Below, one piece after another: positions 7,115-16,071 of a stretch of 64,000 bases of DNA (positions within the stretch are counted from its first letter, which is position 1; each line of letters begins with the position of its first letter). The notes beneath the pieces were generated by a model that saw nothing but the letters and a program-made list of their open reading frames with translations, ran no database searches and had not been told where the DNA came from. Source of the stretch: Haloplanus sp. XH21 (GTDB lineage: Archaea; Halobacteriota; Halobacteria; Halobacteriales; Haloferacaceae); assembly GCF_023276355.1 (NCBI RefSeq), contig NZ_JALLPL010000001.1, positions 124,001-188,000 on the forward strand, given 5' to 3'. The translations under genes were made by a program, and so were the position numbers.

Positions 7115-8122
7115 ATGACGCACCTCCTCGTCCGCGCGGCTCGGGGCGAACGAACCGACCGCCCGCCCGTCTGGTTGATGCGACAGGCCGGGCGCCACAT
7201 CCCGGAGTACCGGGAGATCCGCGCCGAGTACAGTTTCCGCGAGGCCATCGAGACGCCCGACGTGGCCAAGCGCATCACGCTCCTCCCGTGGGACCTGTAC
7301 GAACCGGACGGACTGGTGATGTTCTCCGACATCCTGACCGTGCTCGAACCGCTGGGGTTCGACTACCACATCGAGAGCGGCGTCGGGCCGGTCGTCGAGA
7401 ATCCGGTCGAGGGGCCGGACGACGCGGAGCGCCCCCGTGGCGATGTCGCCGACGATCTGTCGTTCGTGGGCGACCTGCTGACGAAACTGGTCGACGAGGT
7501 GGGCGACGAGACCGCAATCATCGGATTCGCCGGCGGACCCTTTACCCTCGCGTCCTACGCCGTCGCGGGCGGTGCCTCGCGCAACCACGGCCCCGTCCGA
7601 CGATTCCGCGCGCGCCACCCCGAGGCCTTCCGCACCCTCCTTTCGGCCTTCGCCGACGTCGTGCGCGACTATCTGGAGTATCAGGCCGCCAACGGCGCCG
7701 ACGTGGTGCAGTTGTTCGACACGTACGCGGGCGTGCTGTCGCCCGCGGACTACCGCGAGTTCGTCCTGCCGCTGCACCGCGAAATCCTCGACGGGCTCTC
7801 GGTGCCATCCATCGTCTTCGTGCGCAACATGGGCGGGCGACTGGACCAGCTCGACGCCGTTGGTGCGGATGTCGTCAGCCTCGACTGGACCGTCGACATG
7901 GGCGACGCGCGCGCCGAACTCGGCGACCGGCCGGTACAGGGGAATCTCGATCCGCAGTATCTGTTCGGGGAGCAGTCGTTCGTTCGCGAGAAGACGCGTG
8001 AGGTCATCGACGCCGCCGGCCCGCGCGGCCACATCCTCAATCTCGGCCACGGCGTCCACCGGGACACGCCCGTCGAGTCCGTGCGCGCGTTCGTCGAGAC
8101 GGCGAAATCGGTCGAGCGCTAG
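7115..8122 (+). CDS. hemE: Uroporphyrinogen III decarboxylase
   Basis: A 335-residue cytoplasmic enzyme that removes four carboxyls from uroporphyrinogen III to give coproporphyrinogen III. Diagnostic features are the N-terminal PPVWLMRQAGRHIPEYRE (anion-binding Arg residues), MFSDILTVLEPLG with the catalytic Asp, GFAGGPFTLASY, and the C-terminal NLGHGVHRDTPVESV. GAATACTTA at 7080-7088 lies 27 nt before the ATG, so it is leaderless. It converges on the porphyrinogen oxidase gene, the two TAG stops sharing CTAG at 8119-8122. With the next two genes and the decarboxylase at 51809 it completes uroporphyrinogen-to-heme by the coproporphyrin route. Confidence 0.96.
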   Translation: MTHLLVRAARGERTDRPPVWLMRQAGRHIPEYREIRAEYSFREAIETPDVAKRITLLPWDLYEPDGLVMFSDILTVLEPLGFDYHIESGVGPVVENPVEGPDDAERPRGDVADDLSFVGDLLTKLVDEVGDETAIIGFAGGPFTLASYAVAGGASRNHGPVRRFRARHPEAFRTLLSAFADVVRDYLEYQAANGADVVQLFDTYAGVLSPADYREFVLPLHREILDGLSVPSIVFVRNMGGRLDQLDAVGADVVSLDWTVDMGDARAELGDRPVQGNLDPQYLFGEQSFVREKTREVIDAAGPRGHILNLGHGVHRDTPVESVRAFVETAKSVER

Positions 8123-9384
8123 GCCGCCTCGGCGAACCCGTCGGCGAGGCGTTTCGCCTCCCTGACGCGGGAGGGCACGCCCATCCGGCCGGCGTAGTTG
8201 GTCGCCAGCGTGATACCGTCCGGGAGGTCGACCGCCTCCATCGCCGTCCACGACCCGTCGTAGGCGGGCATGCCGCGGGGGTGCCGCGTGATGTTGCACA
8301 CCTCGGCCGACGCGCCCATCACCGCCTCGAACTCCTCGCGAGCGATGCGACCGAGTTCGCGGTCCGAGCGGTCGACCAGGTCCGGGTTCTGCATCCCGCC
8401 GAGGAAGCAGGTGTAGACCCCGTCGCGGTCGAACAGACTGGCGTTCCACGTCACGCCGAGGGTGTCGAGGGATTCGTCGTGGCGGACCTGATAGCCGTAG
8501 CCGTCCGGGTCGGCGTCCGAGACGAGGTGGACGTACGCCAGCGGGTTGTAGTAGAGACGGCGGAGCGCGCGGGCGCTCTCGGCGTCGACCGACTCCAGTA
8601 AGCCGGCGGCCACATCCGCACGCGTGGTGACGACCACGCTGTCGACGGTGACGCTTTCGTCCGCAGTGTCGAGGCGATAGCCGTCGCCGGCGGCGTGGAT
8701 CCCCTCGACCGGCGTCTCCAGTTCCACCCGGTCGGCGTTGCGTTCGTACAGTGCGCGGGGGAGTTGGGCCATGCCGTCGTCGAACGACACCGGCGGCGGG
8801 CGCTCGGCGTCGGTGAGCGCGCGGTGGGCCACGGCGCGGACGAGGCTCCCCGAGCGCTCCATCTTACGGACCGTCTGCAGGGCGTACTTGCCGGGCATCT
8901 CCTTCGGATCGGACCCGTAGATGCCGCCGAACAGGGGTTCGACCAGGTTGCGGTAGGTCTCGGGGCCGAACTTCCGGGTGAAGTACTCACCCGCCGTCTC
9001 GTCGTCGCGGGCGCCCTCGGTCAGCGGCTCCGCGAGCAGCCGCAGTTTCCCGCGGGTCGAGAGCAGGTCGGTCGTCAGGAACTGTCGTGGCGAGAACGGC
9101 ACCCGCCGGAGGCGGCCATCGGCGTAGACGTAGAGCGGGAGGTCGGTGTCCGCCGTCCGCAGGGCCGAACGGAGGTCACACGCCTCGACGAGTTCCTCGA
9201 TGGCCGGCGTCAGGCGCGTTCGCTGAGGGCCGTGTTCGAGGATGCGGCCGTCGACGCGACTGGAGCGGATCACGCCGCCCGGCTCCGACGCCGCCTCGAA
9301 CGCGATGGAGTCGACGCCCCGTTCGCGGAGATACTGCGAGAGGGCGAGCCCCGTGATCCCCGCGCCGACGATGCCGACCCTCAT
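8119..9384 (-). CDS. cgoX: Coproporphyrinogen/protoporphyrinogen oxidase (HemY/CgoX type)
   Basis: A 421-residue FAD-dependent amine-oxidase-fold enzyme. The N-terminal MRVGIVGAGITGLALSQYL is the dinucleotide-binding motif, followed by AFEAASEPGGVIRS and HGPQRTRL, typical of HemY-type oxidases. The C-terminal ITLATNYAGRMGVPSRVREAK matches the family's second FAD-binding segment. It oxidises a porphyrinogen by six electrons. Because a coproheme decarboxylase is present in the same window, coproporphyrinogen III is the likelier substrate, but HemY and CgoX cannot be told apart by eye. The start at 9384 overlaps the ferrochelatase stop (ATGA); a longer start at 9408 would lie inside that gene. 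Confidence 0.88.
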   Translation of the reverse strand: MRVGIVGAGITGLALSQYLRERGVDSIAFEAASEPGGVIRSSRVDGRILEHGPQRTRLTPAIEELVEACDLRSALRTADTDLPLYVYADGRLRRVPFSPRQFLTTDLLSTRGKLRLLAEPLTEGARDDETAGEYFTRKFGPETYRNLVEPLFGGIYGSDPKEMPGKYALQTVRKMERSGSLVRAVAHRALTDAERPPPVSFDDGMAQLPRALYERNADRVELETPVEGIHAAGDGYRLDTADESVTVDSVVVTTRADVAAGLLESVDAESARALRRLYYNPLAYVHLVSDADPDGYGYQVRHDESLDTLGVTWNASLFDRDGVYTCFLGGMQNPDLVDRSDRELGRIAREEFEAVMGASAEVCNITRHPRGMPAYDGSWTAMEAVDLPDGITLATNYAGRMGVPSRVREAKRLADGFAEAA

Positions 9385-10427
9385 GCGTCGTGAGGGGCGT
9401 TGAGACACATCGTCCCGGGTTCGTCACGACACTCACACTGTCTGAGGCCGGCGTATTCAGGGTCGTAGCCGGCGACGAAGGGTTCGACCAGATCCGCGAG
9501 CGCGCCGATGAACCGCTCGTCGTCGTAGGGGATGGGCACGCGGTAGAAGTCGAGCCCGCGCTCCTCGGCCTCCTCGCGGAGTTCGATGTCGAGCTCCGAG
9601 AGCGTCTCGCTCTGTTCGTGCATGAAGCTCACCGGTTCGACCACGACCCGTTCGGCGTCGACGGTTTCGATGACATCCTCCACGTCGGGGTCGGTCCAGT
9701 CCACATCGCGGTTCTCGTGGTTCTGGTAGCCGAGTGCGTAGTCGTCGACGCCGAGCGACGCAGCCACCACGTCACAGAACTCCTCGACGTACTCCTCGTA
9801 GCGGCTGCCTTCGTCGAGATAGTACTGGGGCGTGCCGTGGGCGGAGAAGACGAGGCGCGTGTCGCCGCCGAGCGAGAGGTCGTTCGCCTCGACGAACGAT
9901 CGGATGTTATCGACGCGGGTGCGGGTGTACGCGGGGTGTTTGTGCCAGCCGGTGAGCCGGTCGGTGGGAACGTCCCATCCCACCTCGTCGAGCGCCTCGT
10001 CGAGTTCGTCGAGCGACTGGACGGTCGTCGAGGGGCCACAGAGGGGGTAGACGGGCAGGCCGACCAGGTGATCCACGCCGTCGTCGCGGGCGGCCTCCAC
10101 CGCGTCGGTGATGAACGGCGCCGTGTACTGCATACCGTGATAGGTTTCGACGTCGTAGCCGCGGCGATCGAGTTCGTCGCCGAGCAGCGACGCCTGCGCG
10201 CTGGCGTGGTCGATGAGCGGCGAGCCGCCGACTTCCTCGTACTCCTCAAGAAGACCGGGGGCGCGGCGTTCGGCCAGTTGGCGAGACCGCTCTCGGGCCT
10301 CCCGCTCGGTCGCCTCCCCCTCGATCGACGCGTTCGCAAAGAAGATGCGCTCGAGGTAGTCGACGACGGTGTCACGGTCCGTCCCCGTCGGTTCGCCGAA
10401 GTTGAGCAAGACGACGCCGGAGGTCAT
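9381..10427 (-). CDS. hemH: Ferrochelatase (probably coproporphyrin type) with C-terminal Cys cluster
   Basis: A 348-residue enzyme inserting Fe(II) into a porphyrin. MTSGVVLLNFGEP begins the domain, LVFSAHGTPQYYLDEG holds the catalytic His, and GYQNHENRDVDW plus PVSFMHEQSETLSELD hold the conserved Glu. Residues C331, C333 and C341 in QCECRDEPGTMC, together with C130 in YPLCGPS, mirror the one-plus-three cysteine layout of [2Fe-2S] ferrochelatases. The start at 10427 is chosen over 10496 because GGTTTTGTATCG lies upstream as a promoter and the domain starts immediately. First gene of a two-gene operon with the oxidase. Confidence 0.93.
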   Translation of the reverse strand: MTSGVVLLNFGEPTGTDRDTVVDYLERIFFANASIEGEATEREARERSRQLAERRAPGLLEEYEEVGGSPLIDHASAQASLLGDELDRRGYDVETYHGMQYTAPFITDAVEAARDDGVDHLVGLPVYPLCGPSTTVQSLDELDEALDEVGWDVPTDRLTGWHKHPAYTRTRVDNIRSFVEANDLSLGGDTRLVFSAHGTPQYYLDEGSRYEEYVEEFCDVVAASLGVDDYALGYQNHENRDVDWTDPDVEDVIETVDAERVVVEPVSFMHEQSETLSELDIELREEAEERGLDFYRVPIPYDDERFIGALADLVEPFVAGYDPEYAGLRQCECRDEPGTMCLNAPHDA

Positions 10428-10588
10428 ACTCCGCCTAGGGGTAGGTCGATACAAAACCTGTCGGTCATCCCGAGCGTATGGGTTTGGCCGGATCATTTAA
10501 CTCGGTCGAGCGGGCGCGCCGTGCCCCCGAAATCGGCCCGACTAACGCTATAGTAATCGTTATACGCGGGGTGGACTAGGCCCCACGT

Positions 10589-11449
10589 ATGCAACGACGC
10601 GCTGCGGCCATCTACGTCGCGTTCTTTATCGTGCTCGGCGCGGCGTCGTACTCGGTGATCGCAACGGCCACTGCGCCGACCGTCGAGTTCGACGATCCGG
10701 ACCACCGGCTCTCACAGGGCGATCAGTTCTCGGTCGACGACCGGCAGTACACCGTCTCGGCGATCACCGCAGAGACATCCGGCGGGGGCGGCCACGGCGG
10801 CGGCGCGAGCGTCACCCGCTCGGGCGAACTCTCGTGGACGAACGACTCGGCACGCTACACCGCGACCTGGGAGCACAACGCGACCGTCACGTACCAAGAC
10901 GACCAGTACCGCGTCGTCGTCGGCGAGGGCGACGATCCGACGACGTTCCGGCTACAGGAGGAGATCAACCGGAGCGCCATCCTCCAGGAGGATCCGAACG
11001 TCCGTGACGAACTCGTCACCGTGAACGGCACCGAGTACGTCGTCGAGGAGTCCGGCGAGAACCGCACGCTCACGCCGGCCAGCGAGTATTTCCCGGCGCC
11101 GGCGTCCACGCAGTACAGCGAGGGCGACCGCCTCCAGTACCAGGGGAACGCAACGACGGTCGACAGCGTCGCCAGCGAGAGCGTGACGCTCGCGTGGACC
11201 GCGCCGCGGACCAACACGGTCGAGGTCGATAACGAGGCCAACGTCACGCTCAGCGGGCAGCAGTACGTCGCGTACTTCCCCGACAACAGCACGCTGGTCC
11301 TCGAAAGCGATTACGGCGTGTACGAGCGCCAGACCGCAGAGATCGACGAGTACCACGGCCACGTCAACGGTCTCTGGGGCGTCTCCATCGTGAGTTTCGC
11401 CACGGCGATCATGCTGCTCGGCATGGCGTACATGCCGTCGCGGTACTGA
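10589..11449 (+). CDS. Cell-surface protein with two membrane helices, function unknown
   Basis: A 286-residue protein with an N-terminal helix (AAIYVAFFIVLGAASYSVIAT) and a C-terminal helix (GVSIVSFATAIMLLGMAYM), enclosing about 225 residues likely exposed outside the cell. The ectodomain has at least seven N-x-T/S sequons (for example NDSA, NATV, NGTE, NRTL, NVTL, NNST), consistent with an N-glycosylated haloarchaeal surface protein. It appears to contain two repeated short beta units built around the pattern GD-x-F-x-V-x-x-x-x-Y-x-V. A TATA-like GTTATACG lies near 10558. No family or partner is recognised. Confidence 0.7.
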   Translation: MQRRAAAIYVAFFIVLGAASYSVIATATAPTVEFDDPDHRLSQGDQFSVDDRQYTVSAITAETSGGGGHGGGASVTRSGELSWTNDSARYTATWEHNATVTYQDDQYRVVVGEGDDPTTFRLQEEINRSAILQEDPNVRDELVTVNGTEYVVEESGENRTLTPASEYFPAPASTQYSEGDRLQYQGNATTVDSVASESVTLAWTAPRTNTVEVDNEANVTLSGQQYVAYFPDNSTLVLESDYGVYERQTAEIDEYHGHVNGLWGVSIVSFATAIMLLGMAYMPSRY

Positions 11450-11534
11450 GTTACCCGCAGTTTCGTCGCGGTTCCAACAGATCGTGTAGTGAACTTCGAG
11501 CTGGCACAGTGCTCCAAAAAACCGGCGGCAGCAA

Positions 11535-12476
11535 TCAGAACGCGTGTGCGTCGTCGTCGTAGCCACAGAGTTCGTCGTAGAGGTCGGTGCGTCGGTCCCG
11601 CGGGATGACGTTGTGGTCGTTCCAGGTCTTCTGTTTCCGGGCGTCCATGAGGTTGCAGTCCTCGACCAAGAGGAGTTCCTCGTCTTCCTGGCTCGCGGGG
11701 CCCGCGATGGGGTTTCCAGCGGGGTCGACGACGAGACTCCGACCGAGGAACGGCTGGCCGCGCTCGGTGCCGACGCGGTCCGCACAGGCGAACCAGACCG
11801 TGTTCACGTGGGCGTTCGAGACGGCAAGGTAGTTCGCCCGAGCGAGTTCGTCCTCGTCCATCTGCCCCGACTGTTCGTACTCGTTGATCGGCACCCAGTT
11901 CGTCGGTTCGGCGATGATGTCGGCACCCTTGCCCGCCTGAATCCGGGTCAGTTCGGGGAACCACTGGTCGTAACAGATCTGCATCCCGATGCGACCGATC
12001 TTCGTCTCGAACACCTCGACATCGTCGCCGGGTTCGAACCAGAGTTTCTCCTCGTTCCAGAGGTGCACCTTCCGGTGCGTGCCGATGTAGCCGTCGGGAC
12101 CGACGAGGATCGACGAGTTGTAGAGCAGGTCGCCGTCCTGTTCGGCGTAGCCACCGACGATGTAGGCGTCGTGTTTCGCGGCGAGGTCGATCCATCGCTG
12201 TGCCGTCTCCCCCTCGGGGATCGGTTCGGAGAGCGACCGTGCCTCCTCGCGGGAGTTGAAGACGTACCCCGAGTTGGCGAGTTCCGGCAACACGATGAAA
12301 TCGGCGCCCTGCTCGGCGGCGTTCTCGATGAACTCGCAGGACTTCTCGCGGTTCCCCTCGAGGTCACCGACCCGCGGTTCGAACTGTGCACAGGCGATCG
12401 TGACGAGCGATTCCCGTCCCGGCTGGCGTTCGTCGACGATCGGCGCGTCCCGTTCGACCGCGTCAGGTTGTGACAT
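11535..12476 (-). CDS. Nitrilase-superfamily amidohydrolase (beta-ureidopropionase / carbamoylputrescine amidase type)
   Basis: A 313-residue carbon-nitrogen hydrolase. The Glu-Lys-Cys triad is visible: Glu in FIVLPELANSGY, Lys in GTHRKVHLWNEE and Cys in GMQICYDQWFPE. The insert WNEEKLWFEPGDD and the C-terminus resemble N-carbamoyl-amide hydrolases more than true nitrilases. It would release CO2 and NH3 from an N-carbamoyl compound, or cleave a small amide. The start at 12476 lies about 27 nt after a CTTTTGCT element on the minus strand. It follows the M20-type carbamoylase gene with only 55 nt between, and both are divergent from an amide-type ABC transporter, suggesting uptake and breakdown of a ureido or amide nitrogen source. 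Confidence 0.85.
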   Translation of the reverse strand: MSQPDAVERDAPIVDERQPGRESLVTIACAQFEPRVGDLEGNREKSCEFIENAAEQGADFIVLPELANSGYVFNSREEARSLSEPIPEGETAQRWIDLAAKHDAYIVGGYAEQDGDLLYNSSILVGPDGYIGTHRKVHLWNEEKLWFEPGDDVEVFETKIGRIGMQICYDQWFPELTRIQAGKGADIIAEPTNWVPINEYEQSGQMDEDELARANYLAVSNAHVNTVWFACADRVGTERGQPFLGRSLVVDPAGNPIAGPASQEDEELLLVEDCNLMDARKQKTWNDHNVIPRDRRTDLYDELCGYDDDAHAF

Positions 12477-12531
12477 ACCGTACAGTAGGGGCGGGTAGAG
12501 CAAAAGCGTTAGTGATAGCGCGACGGCGCAG

Positions 12532-13791
12532 TCACGCACCACCCATCGAGGCGACAGCCTCCGCGAGCACCGCCGTCGCAGTCGCACAGTCCGTCCAGTC
12601 GGTCCACTCACGGGGGCTGTGAGAGACGCCGTCGCGCGAGGGGGCAAAGAGTAGGGCGGCGTCCGTCACGTCCGCGACGGACATGGTGTCGTGGAAGGCG
12701 CCGGAGTGGAGGTCGAGCGTCTCGACGCCGAGCCGGTCGCCGGCGGCGTGGACCGACTCCCTGAGACGCAGGCTCATATCCGTCGGTTCCTGATCGAACT
12801 CCCGAACGAGTGCCGTCGCCACCCCACGCTCCGCTTCGAGACGCGACAGCTCCCGGATGAGCGTCTCGACGACGCCCTCGATGGCGTCGGCGCTGACATC
12901 CCGCACGTCGAGGCTCAGTTCGACCTCGCCGGGGATGACGTTGACCGCGTCGGGCGAGACGTCGAGATGGCCGACGGTGCCGACCAGCGTGTCGGGAGCC
13001 CCGTCGGCCGTGGCCGCGTCTTCGACCGCGAGGACGAGTTCGCTCGCCGCTGTCAGCGCGTCGGTCCGCTCGGTCATCGGGGTCGATCCAGCGTGGTTCG
13101 CGTCGCCGGTCACGGTCACTTCGCCGTGGGTAACGCCAGCGATGGTCGTGACGACGCCGACCGGGACGCCGGCCCGCTCCAGCCGCGTCGCCTGTTCGAC
13201 GTGGAGTTCGAGCCAAGCGTCCCAGCCGGCTGCATCGAGTCGCCCCTCGCCCCGATACCCGATGTCGTCGAGTGCGTCGGCCAGCGTGATTCCGTCGTCG
13301 TCGGTGAGCGCGAGCGCGTCCTCGACGGACCGGTGCCCGGCGGCCACGGAGGATCCGAGGAGGCCGTCGGCAAAGCGCGTCCCTTCCTCCTCCGTGAACG
13401 AGACGACATCTACGGGGCAGTCGGGATATCGCTCTGCCACCTGCAGCGCCCGGACCGTCTCGACCCCCGCGTACACCCCGAGAACGCCGTCGAAGATACC
13501 GCCGCGGGGCACGGAGTCTAGATGACTCCCGACGGCGATGGGCGCAGCGTCCGGATCCGCGCCGGGCGGCGTCCAGCGACCGGCGATATTTCCCACCGCG
13601 TCGACGCGAACGTTCATGTTCGCGTCTTCCAGACGGTCGACGAGTCGGTCCCGCGCCTGACCGTTCGCCGGCGTGCCGGTGAGGACCGTCCGTCCCCGTC
13701 CCTCGTCGGCGTCGACGGCACCGAAGGCAGCCGTCGCTTCGATGTCGGCCCGCAAGCGACTCTCGTCGATCGGTGGTGTGTCATCGGTCAT
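12532..13791 (-). CDS. M20-family N-carbamoyl amino acid hydrolase / allantoate amidohydrolase-like
   Basis: A 419-residue zinc enzyme. Metal ligands are seen in IAVGSHLDSVPRGGIFDGVLG (His and Asp), in VVSFTEEEGTRF (Glu-Glu) and in LELHVEQATRLE (His), with a final His in SHSPRE near the C-terminus. GDANHAGSTPM is the dimerisation-domain signature of the hydantoinase/carbamoylase subfamily. The substrate is probably an N-carbamoyl amino acid, beta-ureidopropionate or an allantoate-like ureide. The start at 13791 sits 27 nt after GTTTATGAA (13818-13826). It appears to be co-transcribed with the nitrilase-fold gene and is divergent from the transporter genes. Confidence 0.9.
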   Translation of the reverse strand: MTDDTPPIDESRLRADIEATAAFGAVDADEGRGRTVLTGTPANGQARDRLVDRLEDANMNVRVDAVGNIAGRWTPPGADPDAAPIAVGSHLDSVPRGGIFDGVLGVYAGVETVRALQVAERYPDCPVDVVSFTEEEGTRFADGLLGSSVAAGHRSVEDALALTDDDGITLADALDDIGYRGEGRLDAAGWDAWLELHVEQATRLERAGVPVGVVTTIAGVTHGEVTVTGDANHAGSTPMTERTDALTAASELVLAVEDAATADGAPDTLVGTVGHLDVSPDAVNVIPGEVELSLDVRDVSADAIEGVVETLIRELSRLEAERGVATALVREFDQEPTDMSLRLRESVHAAGDRLGVETLDLHSGAFHDTMSVADVTDAALLFAPSRDGVSHSPREWTDWTDCATATAVLAEAVASMGGA

Positions 13792-13876
13792 GGCTGCTCG
13801 ATTGCCCAGGGGCCACATTCATAAACGTATTCGTCCGACTGTGCCACGGATATCTCAAAATATTACCTTTCATCCA

Positions 13877-13885
13877 GTATAAATA
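13877..13885 (+). promoter_or_regulatory. TATA element of the ABC transporter operon
   Basis: GTATAAATA is a strong archaeal TATA-like box. Transcription would begin near 13905, about 15 nt before the ATG at 13920. GAGGT five nt upstream of that ATG could serve as a Shine-Dalgarno site, so this operon probably has a short leader. The surrounding 128-nt gap is AT-rich and also carries the divergent promoter of the carbamoylase operon. Confidence 0.65.
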
Positions 13886-13919
13886 AACTATATGCCGGAG
13901 GAGCGCAGTTAGAGGTACT

Positions 13920-15206
13920 ATGTCTCAACGAGATGCAGAACCGGAGTCGACAGGGCACCCACGACTGAGCCGGCGGCGATTGCTCCAAACCGGCGCGGCG
14001 TCAGCCAGCGTGACGGCCCTCGCTGGCTGTATCGGTGGCGGCGGTGGCGGCAGTTCGGGACCGGTACGGGTCGGCGTCCTCTCGCCGCTCAGCGGTGCAT
14101 GGACCGTCTACGGCGAAGCCCACCGTCGAGGGTTCGAACTCGCGATGCAGGAGGTCAACGACAACGGTGGCATCAACGGCCGCGACGTGGAGGTCATCGT
14201 CGAGGACACGCAGACCGATCCCAGCACCGTCACCGAGAAGGCCCAGAAAGTGATCCGCCAGGACAACGTCGATGTCGTCGCGGGCACGTTCAGCAGCGCC
14301 TCGCGGAACGCCGCGGCGCCCGTGGTGACTCAGGAGGACAAGGTTCTGCTCTACCCCACCTTCTACGAGGGACAGGACCAGGAGAACTTCCCGGGGACGT
14401 GTAACGACCTCCTGTTCATGTTCGGCATCGTGCCGTCCCAGCAGGCGGCCCCGTGGATGGACTACATGACCTCCGAGCACGGGTCGAACTTCTACATGGT
14501 CGGCTCCGACTACGTGTGGCCGCGGTACACCAACCAGCGCGTCAAGCAGTCCCTCGAAGAGCTGGGCGGGAACGTCGTGGGCGAGGAGTACATCCCGCTC
14601 GGCACGTCCGACTTCGGGTCGGTGCTCTCGCGCATCTCGAACTCCGACGCCGACATCGTCTTCGGCACGCTCACCGGCACGGACACCATCGCCTTCGCCA
14701 AGCAGTTCTACAGCCGCGGACTCAACGAGGAGTTCACCTACTGGACCGTCGACGACGAGGAGTTCGCCACGCAGGGGAAGGGTCCGCAGGCCTCCCAGGG
14801 AACCTACGTGAGCTTCGACTACTTCCAGACCATCGACACGGACCTCAACAACCAGTTCGTCGACAAGGTGAAATCGCAGTACGGCGAGGACGCCGGGATG
14901 GACACCGTCGGCGCCGCGATGTACAATGCCGGCCACATGTTCGCGAACGCGGCGAACGAAGTCGGGTCGGTCAACACCGACGACATCATCAGCGGCCTCG
15001 AAGGACAGTCGTTCACCGGGCCACAGGGCGACGTGACGATGCGCGAGCAGGACCACCAGATGGTGCTGCCCTCGTATCTCGTGCAGGTGCCCGACGACTG
15101 GTCCGACCCCAACGACTTCGAGGGGATGTTCGAAATCATCGATCACCAGGAGTCGGTGACCCCGGCAACGGCGAACTGTGAGTTCCCGCTCGGGAAGGGC
15201 CAGTAG
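13920..15206 (+). CDS. Substrate-binding lipoprotein of amide/urea/branched-chain amino acid ABC transporter
   Basis: A 428-residue exported binding protein. The twin-arginine signal SRRRLLQTGAASASVTALAGC ends in a lipobox Cys (residue 38), followed by a Gly/Ser linker typical of haloarchaeal Tat lipoproteins. The mature part is a type I periplasmic-binding fold: VRVGVLSPLSGAWTVYGEAH, then INGRDVEVIVEDTQTDPSTV. The YPTFYEGQ and IVPSQQAAPWMDYM segments resemble the UrtA/AmiC branch (urea and short amides) more than LivJ. Located outside the membrane, it would deliver solute to the permeases that follow. The flanking carbamoyl and nitrilase hydrolases support an amide or ureide ligand, which remains inference. 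Confidence 0.9.
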   Translation: MSQRDAEPESTGHPRLSRRRLLQTGAASASVTALAGCIGGGGGGSSGPVRVGVLSPLSGAWTVYGEAHRRGFELAMQEVNDNGGINGRDVEVIVEDTQTDPSTVTEKAQKVIRQDNVDVVAGTFSSASRNAAAPVVTQEDKVLLYPTFYEGQDQENFPGTCNDLLFMFGIVPSQQAAPWMDYMTSEHGSNFYMVGSDYVWPRYTNQRVKQSLEELGGNVVGEEYIPLGTSDFGSVLSRISNSDADIVFGTLTGTDTIAFAKQFYSRGLNEEFTYWTVDDEEFATQGKGPQASQGTYVSFDYFQTIDTDLNNQFVDKVKSQYGEDAGMDTVGAAMYNAGHMFANAANEVGSVNTDDIISGLEGQSFTGPQGDVTMREQDHQMVLPSYLVQVPDDWSDPNDFEGMFEIIDHQESVTPATANCEFPLGKGQ

Positions 15207-15216
15207 CTCCGCCGAA

Positions 15217-16071
15217 ATGATCGACTTCGCCAGCATCATCAGCCAGACCCTGTTCGCCACGTCGATACTGATCGTGGCGGCGTTAGGGCTGGCGATCATC
15301 TTCGGGATGATGGGCGTGATCAATCTGGCCCACGGCGCCCTGATAACCGCCGGTGCGTACGTCGCGTACGCGGTCACCAGCGCGGGACTGAGCATCTGGG
15401 CTGCGTTCCTCATCGCGCCGGTCGTCGTCGCGCTCGTCGGTCTCGTGATGGAGCGAACGGTGATCAACCGGCTCTACGACCGACCGGTCGATACGCTGTT
15501 GGCGACCTGGGGGTTCGCGCTCGTGATTCAGGAACTCATCAAGGTCATCTTCGGCACGAGCGCCCAGTCGGTCCCGAACCCGTATTCGGCGCCGATCGAA
15601 ATCCTGGGAGCGAACCTCCCCCGGTACCGGATCTTCCTGACGGCGCTCGCTGCCGCCCTGCTAGTGGTGACGTACGCGACGTTCAAATACACCGACTTCG
15701 GTGTCAAATCCCGCGCAGTCATCCAGAACGACGAGATGGCGGGGCTGCTCGGGACCGACGTCCGCTCCATCTACATGTGGACGTTCATGATTGGCGCTGG
15801 CCTGGCCGGCTTGGCCGGGGCCGCCGTCGCGCCCATCGTCGGCGCCGACCCACGAACCGGGCTGGGGTATCTCGTCCAGTCCTTTTTCGTCGTCATCGTC
15901 GGCGGAACGGGGCAGTTGCTCGCAGGGACGCTCGGTGGGGCCGGACTCATTGGCGGGTCGGCGGCGGCGCTCTCGTTCGTCAGTTCACAGACGTTCGCAC
16001 AGACGGTCGTGTTCGCCCTCGCGATCGTCGTCATCCGACTGAAACCCGAGGGGCTGTTCGGAGGAACATAA
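15217..16071 (+). CDS. ABC transporter permease, LivH/UrtB type
   Basis: A 284-residue integral membrane subunit with about eight helices. TSILIVAALGLAIIFGMMGVINLAHGALITAGAY is split around the family signature MGVINLAHG, and GTDVRSIYMWTFMIGAGLAGLAG is the conserved cytoplasmic coupling loop and following helix. The start at 15217 (MIDFASIISQ) lies 10 nt after the binding-protein stop; the frame opens earlier but inside that gene. It pairs with the LivM-type permease directly downstream to form the channel of the transporter. Confidence 0.92.
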   Translation: MIDFASIISQTLFATSILIVAALGLAIIFGMMGVINLAHGALITAGAYVAYAVTSAGLSIWAAFLIAPVVVALVGLVMERTVINRLYDRPVDTLLATWGFALVIQELIKVIFGTSAQSVPNPYSAPIEILGANLPRYRIFLTALAAALLVVTYATFKYTDFGVKSRAVIQNDEMAGLLGTDVRSIYMWTFMIGAGLAGLAGAAVAPIVGADPRTGLGYLVQSFFVVIVGGTGQLLAGTLGGAGLIGGSAAALSFVSSQTFAQTVVFALAIVVIRLKPEGLFGGT

